A stretch of 16,194 bases of DNA from Brevundimonas sp. (lineage in GTDB: Bacteria > Pseudomonadota > Alphaproteobacteria > Caulobacterales > Caulobacteraceae), in assembly GCA_022712235.1 (NCBI GenBank), contig JALAGW010000180.1, positions 1-16,194 on the forward strand, written 5' to 3'. The notes beneath the pieces were generated by a model. That model made no database searches. It had not been told where the DNA came from and saw only the letters and a program-made list of their open reading frames with translations. The position numbers and the translations under genes are program-made. Of the stretch, positions 1 to 6,612 are shown piece by piece. Position 1 is the first letter of the stretch. Each line of letters begins with the position of its first letter.

Positions 1-1828
1 GACCAGGGACGACCTGCCCGAGATGGCTGAGTTGAAGCGGGCGCTGGACGCCTTCGCCCTTGACGCACCGGGCGTAAGACTGGCCGCCGGCAGCGCCGGA
101 ACCGAGCTGACCCTGACCCGCCCGATCACCGCGCGCCCCGCCAACGGCGGGCTGTTGACGCTCAGCCCCGCCAAGACGCCCCTGTTCGCCGCCGAGGCGG
201 GCCAGTCGGGCGGCGGCGCCCTGAGCATCACGGCGCAACGCGGCGGCGGCCTGCCCGAGGCCCAGATCGCCGTGCCGTCATGGAGCCTGACGCCCGGCGG
301 CTTCCACGCCGTGCTGGACGGCCGAGCGGCGCTGGACTTTGGCCCAGCCCGCAACATAGCCCTGTCGACCAAGGGCGAGCTGGCCTCGAACGGCGGACGG
401 CTGACCTATACGACAAGCGACTGCATCCCCCTTAGCGTCGAGCGGATGGAATTGGGCGAAAACGACGTGACCGACGTCGCCGGTCGCTTCTGCCCCGCCG
501 ACGGCCCGCTGATCAGCGTCGCGGACGGCGGCTGGCGGGCGCAAGGGACCCTGGCCGACGTCAACGCCACCGCCCCCTTCCTGGCTATGCGCTTCGCGGA
601 TGCACAGGGGCGGCTGGTCGTCGACGGCAAGCCCGCCGGCCTGTCGATGACGGCGAGCGTCGCCAAGGCCCAGGTCGCCGACACCACCGATCCGCAACGC
701 TTCCTGCCGCTGACGGCGACGGGCGAAGCGCGACTGGCCAATGACGTCTGGAACGGCGGCTTCGACCTGACCCGACTGGAACACGCCATCGGCCGCATCG
801 ACTTGCGCCATGACGGCAAGGCCGAAGCGGGCGGCCTGATCATCAGCGCTCCGAACCTGGCCTTCAGCCAATACGGTCTGCAACCCGACGACCTCAGCCC
901 CCTGGCCGCCGACTACCTGAAGTCGCCGGTCGAGGGTTCGGCCGGGTTCGAGGGCCGCATCGACTGGACCCCGACAACCTCGACCAGTTCGGGCGTCGTG
1001 ACCATTCCCGAGCTCGACTTCACCAGCCCGGCGGGCAAGGTGCAGGGGCTGAAGGGGCGGGTGGAGTTCACCAGCCTGATCCCGCTGATCACCGCGCCCG
1101 ATCAGGTTCTGACGGTGGATCGACTGGAGACAGTCACGCCCCTGACCGATCTGGAGTTGCGCTTCGCCCTGGACGAAAAGGCCCTGGCCCTGGCCGGCGG
1201 TCAGATCCAGGCGGCCGGCGGCCGCATCAGCATCGAGCCCTTCAACATCCCTCTGACGCCGGGCGAGGCCTGGGGCGGGGTGATCGTGGTGGAGCAGGTT
1301 CAGCTCAACGAGTTGATGAAGAGCGCCAACCTGCAGGACAAGGCCGAGCTGGATTCCGTGGTGTCGGGCCGCCTGCCCTTCACCTATGCGCCCGACAAGG
1401 GCTGGCGCATCGTCGGCGGCGTGCTGAACGCTGTGCGGCCCGGCCGACTGTCGATCAAGCCCGAGGTGTTCGACGATCTGGCCGCTGGCGGCGGCGACGC
1501 CTCCGCCGCCCTGCCGCCCAACACCATGCAGGATCTGGCCTATCAGGCGATGCAGGACCTGGCGATCAGCGACCTGACCGCCGAGGTCAACAGTCTCGAC
1601 GAAGGCCGCCTGGGGGTGCGCTTCCGCATCAACGGCCGGCATGACCCGCCCGAACGAGAACAGCTGCGGCTCAGCTGGATGGAGCTGATCCGTCGCGACT
1701 TCCTCAACAAGAAGCTGAACCTGCCGTCCGACACCCCGATCGACCTGACGCTGGACACCACCTGGAACGCCAACCAGATCGTCTCGGACCTGATGGAATA
1801 CGCCCGTCGCGGCCAAACGCCGGATTGA
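1..1828 (+). CDS. ydbH: YdbH-family AsmA-like intermembrane lipid transport protein, C-terminal part (5' end outside window)
   Basis: The reading frame is open to the left edge, so this is a 5'-truncated gene; about 608 C-terminal residues are visible, while E. coli YdbH is close to 880. The frame enters at base 2, and the ATG at 23 is only an internal methionine. The protein is a long run of amphipathic beta-strand-like segments with no membrane helix in the visible part. Near the C-terminus come the family-typical stretches GLKGRVEFTSLIPLITAPDQ and the segment around PLTPGEAWGGVIVVEQVQL. It ends in a conserved LDTTWN-type tail. In E. coli, YdbH is an inner-membrane-anchored, beta-groove bridge for moving phospholipids to the outer membrane, redundant with TamB and YhdP, and it pairs with YnbE. 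The next two genes here are the YnbE and YdbL homologues, which supports the assignment strongly. Substrate and direction of transport are inferred from the family. Confidence 0.88.
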   Translation, partial: TRDDLPEMAELKRALDAFALDAPGVRLAAGSAGTELTLTRPITARPANGGLLTLSPAKTPLFAAEAGQSGGGALSITAQRGGGLPEAQIAVPSWSLTPGGFHAVLDGRAALDFGPARNIALSTKGELASNGGRLTYTTSDCIPLSVERMELGENDVTDVAGRFCPADGPLISVADGGWRAQGTLADVNATAPFLAMRFADAQGRLVVDGKPAGLSMTASVAKAQVADTTDPQRFLPLTATGEARLANDVWNGGFDLTRLEHAIGRIDLRHDGKAEAGGLIISAPNLAFSQYGLQPDDLSPLAADYLKSPVEGSAGFEGRIDWTPTTSTSSGVVTIPELDFTSPAGKVQGLKGRVEFTSLIPLITAPDQVLTVDRLETVTPLTDLELRFALDEKALALAGGQIQAAGGRISIEPFNIPLTPGEAWGGVIVVEQVQLNELMKSANLQDKAELDSVVSGRLPFTYAPDKGWRIVGGVLNAVRPGRLSIKPEVFDDLAAGGGDASAALPPNTMQDLAYQAMQDLAISDLTAEVNSLDEGRLGVRFRINGRHDPPEREQLRLSWMELIRRDFLNKKLNLPSDTPIDLTLDTTWNANQIVSDLMEYARRGQTPD

Positions 1829-1851
1829 CCCTTGAGATACGGCGGCGCTTT

Positions 1852-1881
1852 GTTCAGAACCCGTTCACGCACCGGGGCGTT
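1852..1881 (+). promoter_or_regulatory. Candidate LexA box overlapping a possible ECF-type promoter upstream of ynbE
   Basis: GTTC at 1852-1855 and GTTC at 1863-1866 are separated by exactly 7 nt. This is the direct-repeat GTTC-N7-GTTC form known for alphaproteobacterial LexA. Overlapping it, AGAAC at 1856-1860 and CGTT at 1878-1881 are 17 nt apart, resembling the general-stress EcfG/SigT promoter (GGAAC, 16-17 nt, CGTT) with one mismatch. The site lies in the 95 nt gap between the ydbH stop and the ynbE ATG. Each motif is short and one may be fortuitous. Confidence 0.3.
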
Positions 1882-1923
1882 AGATCGCCACGACTTCAAC
1901 CGCCGCCTTCGGAGACCGGCCTC

Positions 1924-2109
1924 ATGATCAGCAAGCGTCAGATCGCCCTGCTCGGCCTCGCCGCCGTCAGCGTCGCCGCGTGCGCGCCCACGGTGAACAT
2001 CAAATTCAGCGAACCGCTGCAGATCTACGCCAAGCTGGACGCCGACATCCGCATCAAGCTCGACCAGGAACTGCAGAACCTCCTGCGCGAAAACCCCAAC
2101 CTGTTCTGA
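1924..2109 (+). CDS. ynbE: YnbE-like outer-membrane lipoprotein
   Basis: A 61-residue lipoprotein. The first 20 residues form a signal peptide (basic Lys4-Arg5, hydrophobic core) ending in a lipobox, VAAC with Cys20, so the mature protein would be about 42 residues with an N-terminal lipid. The mature part (APTVNIKFSEPLQIYAKLD, then an Ile/Lys/Asp-rich stretch and a final NPNLF) matches the small YnbE family. In E. coli, YnbE stacks as beta strands onto the C-terminus of YdbH to complete the bridge to the outer membrane. The start is ATG 1924, preceded by GGAGA at 1911-1915. The frame is open further upstream, but only this start gives a lipoprotein signal. It lies 95 nt after ydbH and 20 nt before ydbL. 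No acidic +2 residue follows Cys (Ala21), consistent with outer-membrane sorting. Confidence 0.88.
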   Translation: MISKRQIALLGLAAVSVAACAPTVNIKFSEPLQIYAKLDADIRIKLDQELQNLLRENPNLF

Positions 2110-2129
2110 CCGAAAGAAAGGGGCTGAAC

Positions 2130-2489
2130 ATGAACCATCGCAAACTCTTCGTCGCAGTCGCCGCTGTCGCCGCCCTCGGCGCAGCCGCCGGCGCCGCCAT
2201 GGCCCAGACCGCCTCGCAGAAGGCCCTGGTCGATCAGGCCAAGGCCGCCGGCGCGGTCGGCGTGCAGGCCGACGGCTTCCTCGGCGTCCGCACCTCGGTC
2301 GCGCCCGACACCCAGGCCGCGGTCAGCGCCACCAACGCCGGCCGTCGCCAGGCCTATGCCCGCAGCGCCGCGGACGCCGGCACCACGGCCGAAGTGGCCG
2401 GCGCCCGGATGTTCGAAACCCAGCTGCTGCCGCGCATCAGCTCGGGCCAATGGTACAAGAACGCTGCGGGCCAGTGGGTCCAGCGTTGA
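2130..2489 (+). CDS. ydbL: YdbL family (DUF1318) periplasmic protein
   Basis: 119 residues. Residues 1-24 are a Sec signal peptide with an AMA|QTA signal peptidase I site, predicting a periplasmic protein of about 95 residues. The mature part carries the DUF1318 hallmarks: a VGVQADGFLGVR segment, an RRQAYARSAADAGT helix, a VAGARMFE helix, and a C-terminal GQWYKNAAGQWVQR with two Trp. The start is ATG 2130 with a purine-rich GAAAGGGG just upstream; the frame is open further upstream but overlaps ynbE there. In E. coli, YdbL works with YdbH and YnbE and is reported to keep YnbE from uncontrolled self-assembly, a chaperone-like role. Order and spacing (20 nt after ynbE) reproduce the ydbH-ynbE-ydbL operon. 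Confidence 0.88.
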   Translation: MNHRKLFVAVAAVAALGAAAGAAMAQTASQKALVDQAKAAGAVGVQADGFLGVRTSVAPDTQAAVSATNAGRRQAYARSAADAGTTAEVAGARMFETQLLPRISSGQWYKNAAGQWVQR

Positions 2490-2498
2490 TCTGAAACG

Positions 2499-2798
2499 AT
2501 GAAAACACCCCAGGTCGAGGGTCGGGCAGGACGCTTCCTGCTCGCGCTCGGCCTGGCGGTCGTCATCGCCGCCGTCGTCACACTTGGCTTGGCTGGATAC
2601 TGGCGGATGATCGGCGGCGGGCCGATGACCATCCACGGCTGGATCGCCATGGGACTGGGCGTGCTGGGCACGGTCGGCCTGTCCTGGCTGCTGATGAGCC
2701 TGGCCTTCCGTTCGGATCGCGAAGGCTGGGACGATCAGGTCGACAACCGGCTGGACCCCGGCCGGGAAGAAGCCGACAACGACGATCTCGATTATTGA
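2499..2798 (+). CDS. Small two-helix membrane protein, function unknown
   Basis: 99 residues, no family recognised. Two hydrophobic segments are clear: about residues 13-35 and about 45-70, joined by a short Gly-rich loop (MIGGGPM). The roughly 28-residue tail is strongly acidic and hydrophilic and ends in NDDLDY. N-terminal Lys/Arg residues and the acidic tail leave orientation open; both ends may be cytoplasmic. It starts 9 nt after the ydbL stop and ends 17 nt before the next lipoprotein gene, so it is very probably cotranscribed with ydbH-ynbE-ydbL. The ribosome-binding site is weak (CTGAAACG before ATG 2499), suggesting coupling to ydbL translation. A role in envelope lipid handling is possible from context only. 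Confidence 0.75.
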   Translation: MKTPQVEGRAGRFLLALGLAVVIAAVVTLGLAGYWRMIGGGPMTIHGWIAMGLGVLGTVGLSWLLMSLAFRSDREGWDDQVDNRLDPGREEADNDDLDY

Positions 2799-2815
2799 TC
2801 TTCCCGGAGCCCGCC

Positions 2816-3271
2816 ATGCGTCTCGCCCTGCTGCTTTCCGCCGCCTCGGCCATGGCCGCCCTGACGGCCTGCTCGCAACCGGCAGCTGAAAAGGCGCCCG
2901 CCGCCCCGGCTGAGGCCCGCACCCTGGCCGGCGTCGATCTGGACCAGCCGCTGCGCGTGCTGGGAACCGAACCCTTCTGGGCTGTGGAGATCGCGCCGAC
3001 CGGCCTGACTTATTCCGGCGTTGATCGACCCGAGCAGAAGGCCGCCAACCCCGGCCCGGCCTTGCAAGGCACGGTCGCCGTCTGGACCGCCGAAACCGAG
3101 GCCAAGGCGCCGCTGGTCGTCACCCTGACGGCCACCGACTGCTCGGACGGCATGAGCGACCGCACCTATCCCCTGACCGCCAAGGTCGAGATCGGAACCG
3201 AAACCCTGACCGGCTGCGCCGCCGCCGTCGCGGCGATCGAGAAGGCCGGTGAAAGCGGGCGGGTCGAGTAG
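2816..3271 (+). CDS. COG3650-type lipoprotein
   Basis: 151 residues. Residues 1-19 form a lipoprotein signal peptide ending LTAC (lipidated Cys19), followed by an Ala/Pro/Glu-rich linker to about residue 35. The globular part shows the COG3650 pattern: GTEPFWAVEI near residues 50-59, then TDCSDGMSDRTYPL, then a TLTGCAAA segment. The two Cys in the last two segments probably pair as a disulfide. The family is widespread, predicted envelope-located and uncharacterised; some members are annotated as HslJ-like. The start is ATG 2816 with GGAG at 2806-2809; a longer upstream frame would spoil the signal peptide. It follows the two-helix protein by 17 nt and probably ends that operon. Confidence 0.8.
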   Translation: MRLALLLSAASAMAALTACSQPAAEKAPAAPAEARTLAGVDLDQPLRVLGTEPFWAVEIAPTGLTYSGVDRPEQKAANPGPALQGTVAVWTAETEAKAPLVVTLTATDCSDGMSDRTYPLTAKVEIGTETLTGCAAAVAAIEKAGESGRVE

Positions 3272-3354
3272 TTTACCCGGCTGGCGCCCGTCTTGCTGCT
3301 GAACCGCCTGGCCGCTTAACGCTTCCCAAAGCGGTGCTATTTCATGGTGGCCGC
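3272..3354 (+). other. Short intergenic gap with a small hairpin
   Basis: This 83 nt gap separates the lipoprotein gene from the acyltransferase gene. It contains CGCTT-CCCA-AAGCG (3320-3333) and an overlapping alternative CCGCTT/AAGCGG pairing (3312-3317 with 3329-3334). A T-containing stretch (GCTATTTC) follows. It could be a weak terminator or a leader structure; the stem is short and unconvincing. No good promoter is visible. Confidence 0.25.
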
Positions 3355-4488
3355 ATGACCCCGGTTCAGACGCCTGTCGATCTTCGCCCGCTGACCGCCC
3401 TGCGGTTCATGGCGGCCCTGTGGGTCGTCTTCTACACCTTCTGGCCCAATCTGGACGTCGGCTTCCTGCCGAACCTGGCGGCCAAGGGCTATCTGGGCGT
3501 CGAGCTCTTCTTCGTTCTGTCGGGCTTCATTCTCAGCCACGTCTATCTGCACGCCTTCGCCGAGAAGCGCTTCTCCTATCGCGGCTTCCTGTGGGCGCGG
3601 ATCGCGCGGGTCTATCCGCTGCACCTCTTCACCCTACTGGGGGTCATGGCGCTCGGCCTGGCGGCTGTCGCCGTGGGGATGAGCATCGACGCCAGCGTGC
3701 TCAGCTGGAAGACCCTGCCGGCCCATCTGCTGATGGTTCATGCCTGGGGCTTCGCCAGCGAAGCGGGCTGGAACCACCCGTCCTGGTCGATCTCGGCCGA
3801 ATGGTTCGCCTATCTGGCCTTCCCTCTGTTCGCCCTGGCCGCCTGGCCGCTACGCAAGCGACCCTGGGTCGCGACGACGGGCGCGGCGGTCTTCCTGATG
3901 GGCCTCTATGCCGCGTTCGAGCGTCTGGCGGGCTTCCCCCTGACCGAGGCCACCTTCCGCTGGGGGGCCCTGCGGATCGTGCCCTGCTTCGCCTACGGCT
4001 GCGCCCTCTATCTGGTCTATCGCCGCGCGCCTCTGTCGCGTGCCGGACTTCTGGCCCTGCTGGCCGCCGTCGTCATGGTCGCCTCGGCCTCGGTCCTCGC
4101 CTGGGACGCCGTCACGGTTCTGGCCGCCGGTCTGCTGATCCTGGCCCTGGCCTCCATCCCCCACAGCCGCGCCGGATGGCTGGGGTCCAGACCCGCTGTC
4201 TATCTCGGCGAGATCAGCTATTCGGTCTATATGGTCTGCGCCCCGTGGCAGATCTTGGCGGTCAATCTGGCCGCGCGAGCGACCGGGGCTGAGGACAAAC
4301 GTCTTCACGTTCTCGTGTGGCTGGGGGTCATTCTGGGCCTGATCGTCGCGGCGGCGGCCACCTATCACCTGATCGAACGCCCGGCCCGAAAGGCCCTGCG
4401 CGGCATGGCCGAACGGCGACGCCCGCCTGTGGATCACAAGGCGAAACAGTCGGAAACGGTTCTTCAACCTTCGGACACTATCGTCTAA
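3355..4488 (+). CDS. AT3-family (Acyl_transf_3) integral-membrane acyltransferase, divergent active site
   Basis: 377 residues from ATG 3355. The frame is open to a GTG at 3334, but the ATG has GGTGG just upstream and matches usual family N-termini. About ten hydrophobic helices are visible. Family motifs include DLRPLTALRF near the N-terminus, ELFFVLSGFILS, GWNHPSWSISAEWFAYLAFP, and GEISYSVYM near residues 285-293. These enzymes move acyl groups, usually acetyl, onto surface polysaccharides, peptidoglycan or lipids across the inner membrane. Two family histidines are replaced: the R-X10-H motif reads Arg17-X10-Thr28, and the His normally closing the SYS-x-Y-x-x-H motif is Cys295. The fold is secure but catalytic competence and substrate are not. 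The gene lies between envelope lipoproteins and a secreted CHAP protein. Confidence 0.85.
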   Translation: MTPVQTPVDLRPLTALRFMAALWVVFYTFWPNLDVGFLPNLAAKGYLGVELFFVLSGFILSHVYLHAFAEKRFSYRGFLWARIARVYPLHLFTLLGVMALGLAAVAVGMSIDASVLSWKTLPAHLLMVHAWGFASEAGWNHPSWSISAEWFAYLAFPLFALAAWPLRKRPWVATTGAAVFLMGLYAAFERLAGFPLTEATFRWGALRIVPCFAYGCALYLVYRRAPLSRAGLLALLAAVVMVASASVLAWDAVTVLAAGLLILALASIPHSRAGWLGSRPAVYLGEISYSVYMVCAPWQILAVNLAARATGAEDKRLHVLVWLGVILGLIVAAAATYHLIERPARKALRGMAERRRPPVDHKAKQSETVLQPSDTIV

Positions 4489-4522
4489 GGCTTGGTCCGC
4501 GTTTTAGTCGGGAGCACGCCAG

Positions 4523-5053
4523 ATGATGAAACGGCTCACAGCCGCCGCGGTTGCGGCGACCCTCGGGTTCTTTGCGATCGGCCCCGCGCCGGCCAAGGCT
4601 GACGACCCCTACTGGCAGTGCGTGACCTTCGCCCGCATGTTCTCGGGCATCAACATCTTCGGCGACGCCTGGACCTGGTGGCGTCAGGCGGTCGACAAGT
4701 TCCGCACCGGCCGCGCCCCGGAAACCGGCTCGGTCCTGGTCTTCCAGCCCACCGGCCGCATGGACAAGGGCCACGTCGCCGTCGTTTCCGACATCCTGAC
4801 CGACCGCGTCATCCGCGTGACCCACGCCAACTGGGGTGGCAGCCGCGGCAAGGTCGAGGAGAACGTCACCGTGGTGGACGTCTCCCCCGCCGGCGACTGG
4901 AGCCGGGTCAAGGTCTGGTACAACCCGATCAACGCCCTGGGCACCACCGTCTATCCGACCTACGGCTTCGTCTACAAAGGCGCCCGCGACGCCTTCGACA
5001 ACGGTCGCCAGATGGCCGCCGCCGCCGCGAACGAGCCCCGCGCCGCCAACTGA
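4523..5053 (+). CDS. Secreted CHAP-domain amidase/peptidase
   Basis: 176 residues with a Sec signal peptide (about 1-26, cleavage near AKA|DD). The rest is a CHAP (NlpC/P60-like cysteine amidase) domain: catalytic Cys33 in WQCVTFAR, His84 in KGHVAVV, and a polar third residue, Asn103, in THANW. The domain runs to about residue 155, followed by an Ala-rich tail. Such proteins cleave peptidoglycan peptide bonds or glutathionylspermidine-type amides; a periplasmic cell-wall role is the natural inference. The start is ATG 4523 with GGAG at 4511-4514; ATG 4526 is an alternative two-residue choice. It sits 34 nt after the acyltransferase gene on the same strand, so cotranscription is likely. No SH3 or LysM targeting domain is present. 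Confidence 0.83.
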   Translation: MMKRLTAAAVAATLGFFAIGPAPAKADDPYWQCVTFARMFSGINIFGDAWTWWRQAVDKFRTGRAPETGSVLVFQPTGRMDKGHVAVVSDILTDRVIRVTHANWGGSRGKVEENVTVVDVSPAGDWSRVKVWYNPINALGTTVYPTYGFVYKGARDAFDNGRQMAAAAANEPRAAN

Positions 5054-5108
5054 TTTTTCCGTCGCCTCCGGGCTGGCCCTTCGGGCCTGATCCGGCGATA
5101 GGTGACGG
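5054..5108 (+). other. Leader/intergenic hairpin before kynA
   Basis: The gap between the CHAP gene and tryptophan dioxygenase contains a perfect GGCCC-TTC-GGGCC hairpin (5075-5087), with a weaker outer CCGG/CCGG pairing (5069-5072 with 5092-5095). A T run (TTTTT) follows the CHAP stop, but it precedes the hairpin rather than following it. It is therefore not a typical intrinsic terminator. It could stabilise or attenuate the downstream mRNA. Confidence 0.3.
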
Positions 5109-5954
5109 ATGACCGACGCAAAGAATGACATTCGCAGCCACGCGATCGAGACCGCCAAGCACGAGCCGGGCGGCATCACCTATGCCGGCTATCTGTCGCT
5201 CGACGACCTGCTGAGCGCCCAGCACCCGCGCTCGGACCAGCATGACGAAATGCTGTTCGTCATCATCCACCAGACCAAGGAACTGTGGCTCAAGCAGATC
5301 CTGCACGAGATGGCCCTGGCCCAGAGCCTGATCCGCGCCGGCGACCTGGTGCCCGCCTACAAGAGCCTGGCCCGCGTCAGCCGCATCCAGGCCGTCATGA
5401 CCCAGAGCTGGGACATCCTGGCCACCATGACGCCCTCCGACTACCTGAAGTTCCGTGGCGACCTGGGCGCCAGCTCGGGCTTCCAGAGCGACCAGTTCCG
5501 TCGCCTGGAGACCATGCTGGGCCTGAAGGACCCGCGCTTCCTACGCTTCCACGTCGAGCGGCCCGAGGCCCATGCGGCCTTGTTGGCGGCCATGGAGGCC
5601 CCCAGCCTCTATGACGACGCCCTGAGGCAGTTGTCGCTGGCCGGCCTGCCCGTCCCCGCCGAGGTGCTGAACCGCGACGTCAGCCAGACCTATGAGCCGT
5701 CCGAGGGCGTCGAGGCCGCCTGGCTGGAGGTCTATCGCGACACCGAGCGCTGGTGGCCGCTGTATCAACTGGCCGAGAAGCTGGTCGATCTGGACGACGC
5801 CCTGCTGACCTGGCGTCACAAGCATGTGGTCACGGTCGAGCGCATCATCGGCCGCCGCCAGGGCACGGGCGGCACTGACGGCGTCGGCTATCTGGTCGAG
5901 ACGCTGAAGCGCCGCTGCTTCCCCGAGCTGTGGTCCCTGCGCACCAAGCTGTAG
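5109..5954 (+). CDS. kynA: Tryptophan 2,3-dioxygenase
   Basis: 281 residues, the normal length for bacterial enzymes. It is a heme enzyme that opens the indole ring of L-tryptophan with O2 to give N-formylkynurenine, the first step of the kynurenine pathway. Visible signature residues: HDEMLFVIIHQTKELW with distal His54; FRGDLGASSGFQS with Arg116, equivalent to the substrate-carboxylate Arg; RHKHVVTVERIIG with proximal heme-ligand His239; and QGTGG (Thr253), which contacts substrate. The start is ATG 5109, preceded by AGGTGA at 5100-5105. No kynurenine formamidase, kynureninase or NAD-synthesis gene is adjacent in this window, so the rest of the pathway must be elsewhere. Cytoplasmic homotetramer by family knowledge. 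Confidence 0.97.
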   Translation: MTDAKNDIRSHAIETAKHEPGGITYAGYLSLDDLLSAQHPRSDQHDEMLFVIIHQTKELWLKQILHEMALAQSLIRAGDLVPAYKSLARVSRIQAVMTQSWDILATMTPSDYLKFRGDLGASSGFQSDQFRRLETMLGLKDPRFLRFHVERPEAHAALLAAMEAPSLYDDALRQLSLAGLPVPAEVLNRDVSQTYEPSEGVEAAWLEVYRDTERWWPLYQLAEKLVDLDDALLTWRHKHVVTVERIIGRRQGTGGTDGVGYLVETLKRRCFPELWSLRTKL

Positions 5955-6005
5955 CGCGAAATCGGCAACCTTCGCCGAGGGCATGGGTTTTAACCTGTGT
6001 CAGCC

Positions 6006-6012
6006 AAGGAGG
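6006..6012 (+). promoter_or_regulatory. Strong Shine-Dalgarno fixing a GTG start
   Basis: AAGGAGG lies 6 nt before GTG 6019. This decides the start of the following gene: the upstream ATG at 5983 would place this sequence inside the coding region and add 12 residues unlike the family. Confidence 0.8.
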
Positions 6013-6018
6013 TTTCTG

Positions 6019-6504
6019 GTGAGCAGCCCCAACAGCCACGACATCAAGGTTCTGAACGGTCTGGCCGAAGGCCTGATCGACAGCGCCGACGGCTATGCCG
6101 AGGCGGCGGCCGAGACATCGGACCCGCGCTATCGCGACCTCTTCGTGCGCCGCAGCGAGGAACGGCGCCGCGTCGCGGCGGACCTGCAGGCGGCGGTGCG
6201 CGGCATGGGCGGCCATCCCGAGGACGAGGGCTCGATCCTGGCCAAGGCTCAGCGCGCCTTCATGGACATCAAGCACGCCCTGATGCGGGACGAAGCCTCG
6301 GTCGTCGGCTCGGTCGAGAGCGGCGAGGCCCACCTGCAGGCTCGCTTCGACCGCGCCCTCAGCGACGAGGCACTGTCGGCCACGACGCGCGAAACCATTC
6401 GTCGCGCCCACGCCGCCGTCAGAGCCGGTCACGAAGAAATGCACATCCTGCGACGCAGCCTGGAAGGCCAGCACGACGCGGATAATCCGCTCTATCCGCA
6501 ATAG
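6019..6504 (+). CDS. PA2169/DUF2383-family four-helix-bundle protein
   Basis: 161 residues from GTG 6019. The sequence is almost wholly amphipathic helix. It begins NSHDIKVLNGLAEGLIDSADGY, with helices containing SDPRYRDLFVRRSEERRR, KAQRAFMDIKHALM and RRAHAAVRAGHEEMHILRRS. This pattern of acidic and His residues on a ferritin-like bundle is that of the PA2169/DUF2383 family. The family's function is not established; many members are stress-associated, and a metal-binding role has been suggested from the fold. No signal peptide, so cytoplasmic. It follows kynA by 64 nt and is closed by a bidirectional terminator. A weak ECF-like pair (GCAAC at 5965 and GTTT at 5987) lies upstream but is not convincing. 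Confidence 0.82.
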   Translation: MSSPNSHDIKVLNGLAEGLIDSADGYAEAAAETSDPRYRDLFVRRSEERRRVAADLQAAVRGMGGHPEDEGSILAKAQRAFMDIKHALMRDEASVVGSVESGEAHLQARFDRALSDEALSATTRETIRRAHAAVRAGHEEMHILRRSLEGQHDADNPLYPQ

Positions 6505-6519
6505 CCGCGCCCAAGCAGA

Positions 6520-6536
6520 GCTCGACCGCGTCGAGC
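6520..6536. repeat. Perfect 7-bp-arm palindrome followed by a GCGC hairpin
   Basis: GCTCGAC-CGC-GTCGAGC is a perfect inverted repeat with a 3 nt centre. It is followed by GCGC-GATA-GCGC at 6535-6546. Both lie downstream of the DUF2383 stop and before the terminator. They may protect the 3' end, or bind a protein. Confidence 0.5.
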
Positions 6537-6550
6537 GCGATAGCGCCCTA

Positions 6551-6591
6551 AAAGAAAGGCCCCCGCGTTTCCGCCGGGGCCTCGATCTTTT
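6551..6591. terminator. Bidirectional intrinsic terminator between DUF2383 gene and rplS
   Basis: AGGCCCC (6557-6563) pairs with GGGGCCT (6576-6582). On the minus strand the stem is followed directly by TTCTTTT, a good uridine tract ending the trmD-rplS transcript. On the plus strand it is followed by CGATCTTTT, which would end the kynA/DUF2383 transcript. Placement between two convergent stop codons fits. Confidence 0.82.
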
Positions 6592-6612
6592 CAGCGCAGG
6601 GCCGAAGCGGGA

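Noticed and set aside
278..1816. 512-codon open frame on the minus strand opposite ydbH
   Set aside because: High-GC shadow frame: composition dominated by Gly/Gln/Val/Asp/Arg, no recognisable domain, while the plus strand encodes a clear YdbH protein.
3293..3320. TTGCTG with a GCTTAACG as a promoter for the acyltransferase gene
   Set aside because: Both elements deviate at several positions from the Caulobacter and E. coli consensus; too weak to annotate.
5983..6018. ATG 5983 as start of the DUF2383 gene
   Set aside because: A strong AAGGAGG lies inside this extension, 6 nt before GTG 6019, which also gives the family-like N-terminus.
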